Part shown: positions 46,135 to 55,365 of the stretch, in pieces | Position numbering within the stretch: the first letter of the stretch is position 1 | Layout of the letters: every line of letters starts with the position of its first letter | NCBI RefSeq assembly: GCF_044762665.1 | Contig: NZ_JBIWES010000006.1 | Location: forward strand, 238,713-302,712 | Source: Peribacillus frigoritolerans_B | GTDB taxonomy: Bacteria; Bacillota; Bacilli; Bacillales; DSM-1321 | Direction of reading: 5' to 3' | DNA: 64,000 nucleotides | Notes under the pieces: model-generated | Database searches by the model: none | Told to the model about the DNA's origin: nothing | Seen by the model: the letters and a program-made list of their open reading frames with translations, nothing else | Made by a program: the position numbers and the translations under genes

Positions 46135-47913
46135 ATGACAATAGTAAATATAGCTGAACAACATTCAAATCTTGTCAATTTACTGCAGTACCGTGCATTA
46201 TATGATCCACATTCGTTAATGTATACATACTTAGATGACACTGGAAAGGTAGAAAGAACGTTTACCATTGCTGATTTGGACAGAAAAGCTCGTGCTATTG
46301 CCTCAACGTTGCTTGAGATGGGAAAGCCAGGGGATCACGTTCTTCTTCTTTATCCATCAGGTCTCGATTTTGTTGCAGCATTCTTTGGATGTCTATATGC
46401 AGGAATGATTGCTGTACCTACTTCGTTGCCTCATTTTCGTCGTCCTTCGGAAAGAATTCAAGCGATTGTTGCTGACTCTCAGGCTTCTATTGCTTTAACT
46501 ACTTCTAAAATATCCGACGAAATCAAGAAGAATTCATCTATACTACCTTATCTATCCATCTTGAGATTTAAGGCAACAGATCTTATTTCAGATATTTCAG
46601 CTAACGAATTTCAGGAAAAAGAGATTTCTGCTGACATGATTGCTTTCCAGCAGTATACATCAGGTTCTACTTCAAAGCCAAAGGGCGTGATGGTTACTCA
46701 TCGTAATTTGCTACATAATCTTTTTCTGATGGAACAAAACTTTAAACTTTCTTCTGAAACAAAAGCGGTGAGCTGGCTTCCAGCTTTTCATGATATGGGC
46801 TTGATTGGAAAAATTCTTTTGACACCTTATTTGGGTAGTCAGCTTGTTATGATGTCTCCAGTTAGCTTTATGCAACGTCCACTAAAGTGGCTACAAACAA
46901 TTTCAAAATACGGTGCAACTTACAGTGGGGGTCCTAATTTTGCTTACGAATTATGTGTTCAGAAGTTTAAACCTGAGCAGGTGACTGATTTGGATTTGAG
47001 TAGTTGGCGTGTAGCTCTAAATGGTGCGGAACCGATCCGTTTAGAAACTCTAAGAAAGTTTGCGGAGTGTTATGCTCCTTATGGTTTTAGGGAAGAAAGC
47101 ATCATGCCTGGGTATGGATTGGCGGAAGGTACTTTGTATGTATCTGCTTGTAGCAGGGATTATTTTCCGATTACGTTATTCGTCGATGCTGTAAAGTTAG
47201 AACAAAATCAAGTGAAGGTTGTTTCGGAAACAACAGAGGAAGCACGTGCGTTGATTGGCTGTGGTCACGTTTATACCGGACAAAAGGTAGCGATTGTTGA
47301 TCCAGAAACATTGGTTAACTGTACTGATTTGCAAGTCGGTGAGATTTGGGTGTCTGGACCAAGTATATGCAAAGGATACTGGAACAATCCAGAGAAAACT
47401 GCTGAAACTTTTGAGGCTTACATCAAAGATACAGGAGAAGGCCCATTTTTACGAACAGGTGATTCAGGATTTATTATGGATGGAGAACTATTTGTGACGG
47501 GTAGAATGAAAGATTTGATTATCATTCGAGGACGTAATCACTATCCGCAGGATATTGAATTAACTGTTCAAAAGAGCAGCCCGGCTATTCGAGATGAATA
47601 TGTAGCAGCGTTCTCGGTAGAGGTTGATGGGGAAGAACGATTAGTGGTAGTTGCTGAACTGAATCGTGACTACCGTCCAAGAGGCAAAAATGAAAATTTA
47701 GAGGATCAGAATGAGTCGGATGAGGCGGTTCTTTTGAAAAAAGTTGCTACTGAAGTACGCAAGAAAGTTGTGGAAGTACATGAAATTCAACTTTATAAAC
47801 TCATACTGATTAAAACTGGTACAATTTCTAAGACTTCTAGTGGTAAGATACAGCGGCATGCTTCAAAAATAAAGTATCTAGAAAACAATTTTGAAGCCTA
47901 TGGATGTTTCTAA
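46135..47913 (+). CDS. Fatty acyl-AMP ligase (FAAL)
   Basis: A 592-residue ANL enzyme that activates a fatty acid as acyl-AMP and loads it on an ACP rather than CoA. Diagnostic parts are YTSGSTSKPKG (173-183), SWLPAFHDMGLIG near 218, PGYGLAEGTLYVS near 324 and the C-terminal TISKTSSGKIQR near 565. SWLP-FHDMGLIG and LAE are marks of FAALs as opposed to CoA ligases. GGTGGAGG precedes ATG 46135. Between the ACP and the KS protein, it most likely provides the starter acyl group for one condensation. Confidence 0.92.
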   Translation: MTIVNIAEQHSNLVNLLQYRALYDPHSLMYTYLDDTGKVERTFTIADLDRKARAIASTLLEMGKPGDHVLLLYPSGLDFVAAFFGCLYAGMIAVPTSLPHFRRPSERIQAIVADSQASIALTTSKISDEIKKNSSILPYLSILRFKATDLISDISANEFQEKEISADMIAFQQYTSGSTSKPKGVMVTHRNLLHNLFLMEQNFKLSSETKAVSWLPAFHDMGLIGKILLTPYLGSQLVMMSPVSFMQRPLKWLQTISKYGATYSGGPNFAYELCVQKFKPEQVTDLDLSSWRVALNGAEPIRLETLRKFAECYAPYGFREESIMPGYGLAEGTLYVSACSRDYFPITLFVDAVKLEQNQVKVVSETTEEARALIGCGHVYTGQKVAIVDPETLVNCTDLQVGEIWVSGPSICKGYWNNPEKTAETFEAYIKDTGEGPFLRTGDSGFIMDGELFVTGRMKDLIIIRGRNHYPQDIELTVQKSSPAIRDEYVAAFSVEVDGEERLVVVAELNRDYRPRGKNENLEDQNESDEAVLLKKVATEVRKKVVEVHEIQLYKLILIKTGTISKTSSGKIQRHASKIKYLENNFEAYGCF

Positions 47914-47943
47914 TCTAAAAACACAGGTATGAAAGGTAAACAA

Positions 47944-50484
47944 ATGAGTCTAAATGTACGTACTTCATCAGATATAAAGAAATGGCTAATTGAAGAAATT
48001 GCTGCTCGATTGGAACTAGTTCCAGAGGAGATCGAGACAGGGGAACCATTCATTAATTTTGGTTTGGATTCTGCGGAAGCGGTCATGTTGTCTGGAGACT
48101 TGGCAGAATGGTTAGGTCAAGAAGTTTCACCGACAATTTTCTGGGATTTTCCTTGCATTGAGGAATTAGCAATTTCATTGTCAAATGGTGATAATGAAGA
48201 TTGCAAAATTAATTTTACCGCCGATAAAAAAGTACAAATATCAAAAGAACCGATTGCAATTGTAGGCATTGGTTGCCGATTTCCTAGAGCAAAAAATCCT
48301 AGAGAGTTTTGGGATTTGTTGAAGGAAGGTAAGGATGCGATTTCAGATTTCCCGATTGAACGTTTGAAGCTGATTAATCAGTATAAGGGAGAACATTTTG
48401 GGATACGTAGAGGGGGATATGTAGAGAATATTGAGCTTTTTGATAACTCTTTTTTTAAGATTACTAAAAGGGAAGCGACTAGAATGGATCCACAGCAACG
48501 TATGCTGTTGGAAGTAACGTGGGAGGCTTTCGAAGACGCGGGCATTAATCCTGAGAAAATACGTGGGACGAAGACAGGTGTATTTATTGGAACCTCCAAC
48601 AGTGATTATGGACGTATGCAAATCACTCAATCGCAAGATCCTCATATTTATGCGGTTACTGGTACAGCATTAAGTATTGCTGCCAACAGGATATCATACT
48701 TTTTTGATCTTCATGGTCCGAGTATGGCAATTGATACTGCTTGTTCATCTTCTCTTGTTGCCATTCATTATGCCTGCCAGAGCATTTGGCAAGGAGATTC
48801 AACATTGGCTGTTGTCGGTGGTGCTAATCTCATTTTATCTCCGGAGATTACGTCCAGTTTTGCGAATGCAGGTATGCTTGCAGGTGATGACTGTTGTAAA
48901 ACATTTGATGCTCGAGCAGATGGCTATGTTCGCGGAGAAGGAGTAGGAGTGGTAATTCTTAAGTCGTTCTCCCAAGCTATATGTGATGAAGATGACATTT
49001 ACGCAGTCATTCATGGAAGTGCTGTGAATCAGGATGGACGCACAAACGGCTTAACAGCACCGAATCAACAATCACAGGAAGAAGTACTTTTAGCTGCTTA
49101 TAAAAACGCTGGGATCTCACCTACAGATGTTGATTATATCGAGGCACATGGGACTGGTACATATCTTGGTGATCCTATCGAAGCAAAAGCGTTAGGAAAA
49201 GTGTTGAGCCAAGGTAGAAATGCTGAAAATTACTGTTGTCTAGGTTCGGTGAAGACAAATATTGGGCATTTAGAATCTGCTGCTGGTATTGCGGGACTCA
49301 TTAAGGTAGCTCTTTCCATTAAACATAAACAGATTCCTCCACACTTGAACTTTGCTGAACCGAATCCAAACATTCCATTTGAAGAACTTTTATTACAAGT
49401 TCCAACAAAGTTACAATCGTGGCCTGATGCAAATAAAAACATAGCAGGGATAAGTTCATTTGGCTTTGGTGGAACCAATGCCCATGTGGTGTTGGGAGGG
49501 GTTTTTCCAGGTAATAGCTGCACGTTTTTGGATCAGACAACCTCTGACCAACCTGTGTTATTTCCTCTTTCAGCTAAAGGAAGGGATGCGCTCGTGACTA
49601 TTGCTAGTCGAATGCGTGACTATCTGTTGTATTCTTCGGCGGAGGAAGAGCGATTGGAGGATATTAGCAGCACACTTATTCATCAAAGAAAGCATCATGA
49701 GACTCGGTTGGCTGTTGTCGGGAGAAGCAAAGAAGAAGTTGCTAAGAAGCTCGAAGAATACGTGAAAAACAAAATGATAGAAAATTTAGATAACAGCAAA
49801 GAGGTAGTGTTTGTTTTTCCAACCCAGATGCCTATTTGGTCACAGGACAAAGACTTTTGGATTTTACAAGAAGCAGTTTTTCGTGAATCATTGATAGAAA
49901 CAGACCGTCTCATACAAAAGCAGGTTGGCTATTCAATATGGAATCAGTTATTTGTAAATCGAAACACTACATGGGAGGGTTCATCAGAACAACTAAAGTT
50001 CACACTGTTTGCACTACAAGTAGCTTTAGTGGATTTATGGAATTACTGGGGTATAAATCCAGTATCTTTTATAGGAATCGGCTTAGGAGAAATCAGTGGT
50101 TCCTACGCAACTGGATTGTTGACGCTACAGGAGGCAATTCATAGGGTACTATCTATGGATGATAGGGCCGTACATTCAGATTATGTTAGCCTTAGCGTTG
50201 AACAACAATTGCAGACATGGGTTAGTAAAAGGGATGCCATTTACTTGGAAATTTCACCAGAACCTCTATTGGATCAGGAAAATATGGTAGATAGACTAGA
50301 AGGGAAATCAGCGCTTCTCCTGCGATGCTCCTTTCAAGATAAAACGGTTATGTTGGAGAGTTTAGGTCACCTTTACACAAGGGGATATCCGATAGAAACA
50401 ATTTCGCTCAATCAAAAAAGGAGAGCAAATGTTCATCTGCCTGAGTATGCGTGGCAGAGTACGAAATGTTGGTTTGGAATCTAG
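47944..50484 (+). CDS. PKS-like protein: ACP-KS-inactive AT
   Basis: A protein of about 846 residues. The N-terminal ACP (Ser in FGLDSAEAV, near 43) comes before a ketosynthase with all three catalytic residues: Cys in DTACSSS (near 266), His in EAHGTGT (near 400) and His in NIGHLESA (near 440). After the KS linker, the C-terminal 250 residues resemble an acyltransferase, but the GHSxG nucleophile motif reads GIGLG, so the Ser is Gly, and the domain is short. The enzyme should thus condense but cannot load its own extender. ATG 47944, 7 bases after GAAAGG, is preferred over ATG 47929. Confidence 0.88.
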   Translation: MSLNVRTSSDIKKWLIEEIAARLELVPEEIETGEPFINFGLDSAEAVMLSGDLAEWLGQEVSPTIFWDFPCIEELAISLSNGDNEDCKINFTADKKVQISKEPIAIVGIGCRFPRAKNPREFWDLLKEGKDAISDFPIERLKLINQYKGEHFGIRRGGYVENIELFDNSFFKITKREATRMDPQQRMLLEVTWEAFEDAGINPEKIRGTKTGVFIGTSNSDYGRMQITQSQDPHIYAVTGTALSIAANRISYFFDLHGPSMAIDTACSSSLVAIHYACQSIWQGDSTLAVVGGANLILSPEITSSFANAGMLAGDDCCKTFDARADGYVRGEGVGVVILKSFSQAICDEDDIYAVIHGSAVNQDGRTNGLTAPNQQSQEEVLLAAYKNAGISPTDVDYIEAHGTGTYLGDPIEAKALGKVLSQGRNAENYCCLGSVKTNIGHLESAAGIAGLIKVALSIKHKQIPPHLNFAEPNPNIPFEELLLQVPTKLQSWPDANKNIAGISSFGFGGTNAHVVLGGVFPGNSCTFLDQTTSDQPVLFPLSAKGRDALVTIASRMRDYLLYSSAEEERLEDISSTLIHQRKHHETRLAVVGRSKEEVAKKLEEYVKNKMIENLDNSKEVVFVFPTQMPIWSQDKDFWILQEAVFRESLIETDRLIQKQVGYSIWNQLFVNRNTTWEGSSEQLKFTLFALQVALVDLWNYWGINPVSFIGIGLGEISGSYATGLLTLQEAIHRVLSMDDRAVHSDYVSLSVEQQLQTWVSKRDAIYLEISPEPLLDQENMVDRLEGKSALLLRCSFQDKTVMLESLGHLYTRGYPIETISLNQKRRANVHLPEYAWQSTKCWFGI

Positions 50485-50507
50485 ATGGATTGAGGAGTAT
50501 AACGATT

Positions 50508-51602
50508 ATGATGAAAAAGATAGATATCCTAGTTATTGGAGCGGGGCAAGCTGGATTATCTTTGGGATATTATTTGCAACAACAAAATGTGTCCTTTCTC
50601 TTAATTGACAGCAGTCAAAATATTGGTGATATTTGGCGTTATCGCTATGACTCACTTGTGTTATATACACCGAGATTTTACAGTGCCTTACCCGGATTAC
50701 GCATTTCTGGCGATCAGTGGGACTATCCTACGAAGGATGAGATTGCGGATTATTTAGCAGATTATCAAAGACATTTTTCCATTCCAGTTTCTTTAAACAC
50801 AAATTTATACAAAATGAAAAAAACAGCAACCGGATTTTTGGTTGAAACCAGCCAAGGGGAGTTTGAAGCTCAAAAAGTAGTCATTGCGACAGGTCCATTC
50901 CAAAATCCCTATATTCCCAGTATAGCTGAAAATTTATCAAACGAAATTTATCAGATTCACACGTCTTCATATCATAATCCTTCGCAGTTACCTGAAGGTC
51001 CGGTGTTAGTTATTGGAGGAGGTAGCTCAGGTGGGCAGATTGCTGTAGAATGCTCAAAAGATCGTGAAGTTTATCTTGCTATTAGTTCTAAGATTAAATA
51101 TTTGCCGTATAAGTTTTTAGGAAGAAGTTTATTTTGGTGGTATGATAAATTAGGTTTGTTAAAAAAGGGGCCTGAAACAATATTAGGTAAGAGAATGAAA
51201 GGAAAACCTGATCCTATGTATGGGTTTATACTCAAAAAACTAGTCAAATCAGGCGCTATTAAAGTAAAGCCTCGCGCAATAGAAGCGATGAATGATGAAG
51301 TGGAATTTGCTGATCAAACAAAATTGAAAATCAAAACTATCGTCTGGGCCACGGGATTCATATCAGATTACAGTTGGGTTGAAATCCCAGAACTGTTTGA
51401 CTATGATGGGAAGGTTATTCAAGATAGAGGAATAAGTAATGTTCCTGGGTTGTATTTTCTGGGATTGCCTTGGCAGACTTCCCGCGGCTCTGGTTTGATT
51501 GGATGGGTTGGCCGGGATGCAAAGTTTATAAGTGAACAAGTAGTAAGTTCTCATGCACAACAGGTTCAGATCAAAAAAGAAGAGACTTTTTCAGCTATGT
51601 AG
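50508..51602 (+). CDS. Flavin-containing monooxygenase (Trk/CzcO type)
   Basis: An enzyme of about 364 residues with an N-terminal FAD motif VIGAGQAGLSLGY, the FMO-type stretch VIATGPFQNPYIP near 135, a second nucleotide motif VIGGGSSGGQIA near 168 for NADPH, and ATGFISDYSW near 290. Such enzymes oxygenate soft nucleophiles (S, N) or carry out Baeyer-Villiger reactions. GAGGAG at about 50491-50496 places the start at ATG 50508, just after the KS gene. As the last gene of the set it may oxygenate the sulfur or a keto group of the product. Confidence 0.85.
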   Translation: MMKKIDILVIGAGQAGLSLGYYLQQQNVSFLLIDSSQNIGDIWRYRYDSLVLYTPRFYSALPGLRISGDQWDYPTKDEIADYLADYQRHFSIPVSLNTNLYKMKKTATGFLVETSQGEFEAQKVVIATGPFQNPYIPSIAENLSNEIYQIHTSSYHNPSQLPEGPVLVIGGGSSGGQIAVECSKDREVYLAISSKIKYLPYKFLGRSLFWWYDKLGLLKKGPETILGKRMKGKPDPMYGFILKKLVKSGAIKVKPRAIEAMNDEVEFADQTKLKIKTIVWATGFISDYSWVEIPELFDYDGKVIQDRGISNVPGLYFLGLPWQTSRGSGLIGWVGRDAKFISEQVVSSHAQQVQIKKEETFSAM

Positions 51603-51614
51603 ATTAGTTTTATA

Positions 51615-52290
51615 GACGGTGTTGCAAAACGTATAATTTTTTGTTATTCCTTAAAGTTGTTGTTACTGGATATCCAGATAGCACAAAACATTCTTAATAA
51701 GGTTCTGGTGCAAATACTTCAGGAGAGGTATAAAGAGGCGAAAAGTTTCTTAGTGGAATCTATTTTATGCTGGAAGGCCGAATAGTTGATGAATGAGGTT
51801 TACTTGATTTCGGACAGACTTCTCCCCTTGGAGGGTTTGTCCTTTTTTCATCATATGCACAGCTTCTACTCCTGCAAGAATTTGTTTGGCAGTTCGAAAG
51901 GACTTTAATCCTAACATGGAACGAACTCGCTTTTTAATGAAGCGATGATCTTGTTCTACGATGTTATTAAGATATTTTATTTTTCTTATTTGGATGCCTA
52001 AAGGCATCTTTTTCTCCTTCTTCAGCTCTTCAATCGCCACAGGATAGGCGGGATTCCTATCAACGGTTATCACACGAGGTATTGAAACATGAAAAGACCG
52101 CAAGGCTTTCTTAAAGAATCGCTTTGCAGCCTTGTGGTCTCTTGTTTTATTTAGATAAAAATCAATGGTATTTCCTTCTGAATCAACTGCACGATACAGA
52201 TACATCCACTGTCCTTTGACTTTGATATAGGTCTCATCCACTCGCTTCATTGGGCGCTTGGTTTTTAGAAGAGCCGGTGGGTAGTACACC
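51615..52290 (-). mobile_element. Truncated IS6-family element
   Basis: GGTGTTGCAAAAC at about 51618-51630 resembles an IS6-family end. The transposase frame starts abruptly near 52290 at a CAAA repeat, so the other end and the 5' part of the gene are missing. Confidence 0.7.
51765..52289 (-). pseudogene. IS6-family transposase, N-terminally truncated
   Basis: The 174-residue frame keeps the DDE core of IS6 transposases: RVDETYIKVKGQWMYLYRAVD (first Asp), TVDRNPAYPVAI (second Asp) and NIVEQDHRFIKKRVRSMLG (Glu). The normal protein has about 230 residues with an N-terminal helix-turn-helix; about 55 residues are missing here. It should be inactive. It lies immediately after the region-3 biosynthetic set, so such elements may have helped bring in or cut that locus. 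Confidence 0.88.
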
Positions 52291-52302
52291 TCGTCACATA
52301 GT

Positions 52303-52322
52303 CAAACAAACAAACAAACAAA
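52303..52322. repeat. CAAA pentamer microsatellite
   Basis: Five copies of CAAA lie at 52303-52322, about a dozen bases beyond the point where the IS6 transposase is cut. Confidence 0.95.
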
Positions 52323-52506
52323 GAATAACTAGAAAATATTAGTTAATACTTTTGCCTCTAAGAATGTAACTAAACTTTAAACAACATATACACAGAATAA
52401 TTTCGTCATTCAAAAATCCCTTAAATAAATGTTCTGAAGGGATTTAGTATTTGACCTTATGTACAAATAAGTTCTTGCTATGTAAATATACTGGAGGATA
52501 TAACTG

Positions 52507-53304
52507 ATGAAAAATTTTAATGTTGCTATTCCGACTCCCTTTCATGATGATGAGAGCTTATATTTAGAAGGATTCAATCACATCATTAAACATTTAACAG
52601 ATAACGGAGTAGATTCACTTCTTGTTTCTGCTACGACAGGCGAACAAAATTCAATGAGCCTTGACGAGCGTATCCAAATTATTGATTATTTTAATCAAGA
52701 AAATTTTGAAAATGTTGAACTGATGTTTGGTGTATCAGCTACAAGGACTTGAGATGCAATAAAGTTGATTAAAAAGCTTGAGGAATCTGTTTTTAGTTCT
52801 ATTCTAATTCAGTTTCCACTTTACATTCAGCCGACGCAACAACAAGCTATTTCTTATATAAATGAACTGCTACAACATACAACTAAAAAAGTTGTCCTTT
52901 ATAATAACCCTTTCCGAACAGGATTTGAGCTGAGTGCTGAATCATTAAGGGCACTTATTAACCAGAAACACGCCAACCTTGTAGGACTTAAAGAAGAAAG
53001 TGATGCCAAACGTCACCATAATACTGGTTTACCAGATAATTTCATCATGTTCGCTGGTGGAGATGTAAACCTTATAGAAAAGATAATGAATGGATGTAAC
53101 GGACTTTCTAGTATGGTAGGAAATGTTTATCCAAAAGAAATCAGACAAATTTTTAATGACTTATTAATGAATAAACCAGTGGATCTTTGGAAGATAAACG
53201 AATTAATTAATGAAGTTACAAGTGGCCAAGCCATTATAAACATAAAAAATCACTATAATTCTTTAGGTATAAAGGTGGGAGCTTGTCGTTCTCCTATTAA
53301 CTAA
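52507..53304 (+). pseudogene. DapA-family (dihydrodipicolinate synthase-like) lyase with nonsense codon
   Basis: A GGAGGATATAACTG site before ATG 52507 starts a class I aldolase-like barrel: VAIPTPFHDD at the N-terminus and SATTGEQNSMS in place of the GTTGE loop. An in-frame TGA then falls at 52750-52752. The frame continues without shift to the Schiff-base region: YNNPFRTGFE holds the Tyr, GLKEESDA the catalytic Lys, and MFAGGDVNLI follows. The end at 53304 is about 25 residues shorter than typical. One point mutation and perhaps a clipped tail make it a pseudogene. The substrate of the original enzyme is unknown. Confidence 0.82.
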
Positions 53305-53480
53305 CAGTAGAAAGTCCATAGAATAGCTCCATTTAATTAAAGTGTCAATGCTCATCGTTTTTATGAAGAGAAATTAGATTATGATAAATGGTGCTATTCA
53401 TTTAGAAAAACATTGTGATTAAAAATAGAGGGAATGCTTCGATTAGAGAAGCATTACCTTTAAAAGTGCTGAGTATGAAG

Positions 53481-53765
53481 TGAACCCAAAAAGTTAGACA
53501 CTTTATTTACTTAGGCAGCCTTGAGGGCATGAACCCGGTAATCTACCGGGCTCATGCCTTTTAATTTTACCTTGATTCGTTGATGATTGTAGTAATGGAC
53601 ATATTTCTTCTAGTTCTTGTTTGAATTGCTCCATGCTCCCAGCTAGATGGAATTCTGTGACGTCTGTCACCCATTTTTCATTGGACTTTGCGGCCTTGAA
53701 ATCACGTGTAGAATGTTGGGCGCAATCTTGCCGATTTTCCTCTAAGTTATATCTCCATACCAGGA
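53481..53765 (-). mobile_element. IS3-family remnant with internal deletion
   Basis: The end sequence TGAACCCAAAAAGTTAGACA at 53481 is a typical IS3 terminal repeat. Reading leftward on the minus strand, KAAKSNEKWVTDVTEFHLAG (first Asp of the DDE core) is joined by deletion and a one-base shift to the OrfB tail YYNHQRIKVKLKGMSPVDY. The central part of the transposase is gone. Confidence 0.8.
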
Positions 53766-54012
53766 ATATTACTTTTCAATTTAGCGGGAGCCTAAACCAT
53801 ATAGGTAGAAAATGTTGAATTTTATAATAACAAAACAAAAACCCTTAAGATTAATTAACTGAAGGGAATCGAGAGTATGAACTTAGTGAAGCTAAAAACT
53901 ATTACTAATATTGATTAACGGCAGTCCATTGTGGATTTGTCTTTCTTCATTTAAGAGATTTTTAAGAGATAAACGATAAAATGAATTAACATATTTAGGG
54001 GGAATGTAGAAT
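53766..54012. other. Non-coding stretch before the SinI-like gene
   Basis: No gene seen. It should hold the promoter of the SinI-like gene. AGGGGG at about 53997-54002 is that gene's ribosome site. Confidence 0.5.
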
Positions 54013-54144
54013 ATGAATGATACCTGTAAAAAAAATCAATTAGATGAAGAATGGATTTCTTTAATAATTGAAGCAAAGGAATTAGGTGTGAGTATAGATG
54101 AAATAAGGGATTTTATACAATCATTTAATAATGTGGAAAGATAA
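54013..54144 (+). CDS. SinI-like anti-repressor
   Basis: A 43-residue protein matching the SinI domain: LDEEWISLIIEAKELGVSID followed by EIRDFIQSF, the two-helix segment that pairs with SinR. SinI binds SinR and lifts repression of biofilm and other transition-state genes. The usual C-terminal extension of SinI is missing, and no sinR lies beside it, so it would act on a regulator encoded elsewhere. ATG 54013 has AGGGGGA upstream. It is next to the convergent response-regulator gene. Orphan SinI-like proteins occur in several Bacillus genomes. Confidence 0.75.
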   Translation: MNDTCKKNQLDEEWISLIIEAKELGVSIDEIRDFIQSFNNVER

Positions 54145-54161
54145 AAAAACTATGGAAACGG

Positions 54162-55277
54162 TTATCCTATTAGTAAGGACTGATAAAGTGTAGCTAGACG
54201 TTCTCCGGGACCAATTCCTAGATCTTCCGAGAGCAATTGTTCATAATCATTATATATTTTCATTGCTTCAACATGATTTCCTTTTTGAATGAGAAGTTGC
54301 ATTGTTTGCTCAATATTTCTATCCGAGTATGGTGATAGCCTTCTTTGAATATGTAGATAATGTAATGCTCTATAGCGGTCATTGTCACTATAATAATCTA
54401 TTACTTTTTCCAAAAGAATAATAATGTCATTTTCTATTTTTTGTGCCACTTCATTTGCCCATTCATAGCGGTTCCATTCCATATATGAACCGGAATAGAG
54501 TTTTAGTACTTCCTCGATGTGAAGTATATTTGATTGGTCAACCTTTTCTATATTTAAAACAACCTCGTTGATTATAGTTAAATCGCAGTGAATCGAATCC
54601 ATTGATAAAATATAGCTCTGATCTGAAAATTTAATGCAATTTGTATATCCAATTGCACTCAAAAATTTTCGTAAATAGGATAGGGTGGTATGGAGATTGA
54701 TCTTTGCTTTTTTACTATCATAATTTGGCCATAGGCTATCGATAATACGGTCACGAGGAATGTATGTATTCATAAAGGTTACAAAATATGCAAATAACTC
54801 CTTTACTTTTGCAGTTTTAAAATGGAGTAGTTCACCATCTTTCAACACCTGGAATTCATAAAAGCACTGAATATATAATGACGGATTCTCCAACTTTCGA
54901 TCAACTTTATTGTCAATGATTTTTTCTGATAATCGCTGTATGGTCTTAGCTAATCGATTGGGCATAACAGGTTTTAATAAATAATCGATTGAATGTATTT
55001 CAAAAGCTTTTATTGCATATTCAGCATACGCAGTTACAAAAACAATTTGAATAGAAGGAGATAAAGAATAAATAGTTTCTGCAAAATCTAAGCCGTTTCC
55101 ATCAGCCATTTCAATATCTAAAAATACAACGTCAACGGTTTGGCTCAGAATATCCTCTAGAATACTAGTTTTATCTGTATATGTATTGATAATATGAATT
55201 ATAGGAAATGCCCGAAGTAAATTTGTTAAATAATCTAGTGCTAGAATCTCATCATCAACTAATATAGCCTTAATCAT
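54162..55277 (-). CDS. Response regulator with SARP-like output (REC-wHTH-BTAD)
   Basis: A 371-residue regulator. The receiver (1-120) has acidic D8-D9, phosphoacceptor D54 (VVFLDIE), Thr in FVTAYAE and Lys in LLKPV. Next is an OmpR-type winged helix (about 150-230, with KVKELFAYFV and INLHTTLSYLRKFL). A bacterial transcriptional activator domain (BTAD, about 235-371) ends GIGPGERLATLY. This REC-wHTH-BTAD order is known in Bacillus and Paenibacillus. It follows the hybrid kinase gene by 88 bases on the same strand and is surely its partner. Targets are unknown. Confidence 0.9.
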   Translation of the reverse strand: MIKAILVDDEILALDYLTNLLRAFPIIHIINTYTDKTSILEDILSQTVDVVFLDIEMADGNGLDFAETIYSLSPSIQIVFVTAYAEYAIKAFEIHSIDYLLKPVMPNRLAKTIQRLSEKIIDNKVDRKLENPSLYIQCFYEFQVLKDGELLHFKTAKVKELFAYFVTFMNTYIPRDRIIDSLWPNYDSKKAKINLHTTLSYLRKFLSAIGYTNCIKFSDQSYILSMDSIHCDLTIINEVVLNIEKVDQSNILHIEEVLKLYSGSYMEWNRYEWANEVAQKIENDIIILLEKVIDYYSDNDRYRALHYLHIQRRLSPYSDRNIEQTMQLLIQKGNHVEAMKIYNDYEQLLSEDLGIGPGERLATLYQSLLIG

Positions 55278-55365
55278 TCTATATCTTATCTCCTTTAGTC
55301 ATATATATCATAATGCTTAAATAATCAGAAACAAAATGAGGAAAACCGAAAGATAAGTAAATTGA

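Noticed and set aside
47944..50484. A normal type I polyketide synthase module
   Set aside because: The AT-like part lacks its Ser, there are no KR/DH/ER domains, and the ACP is before the KS.
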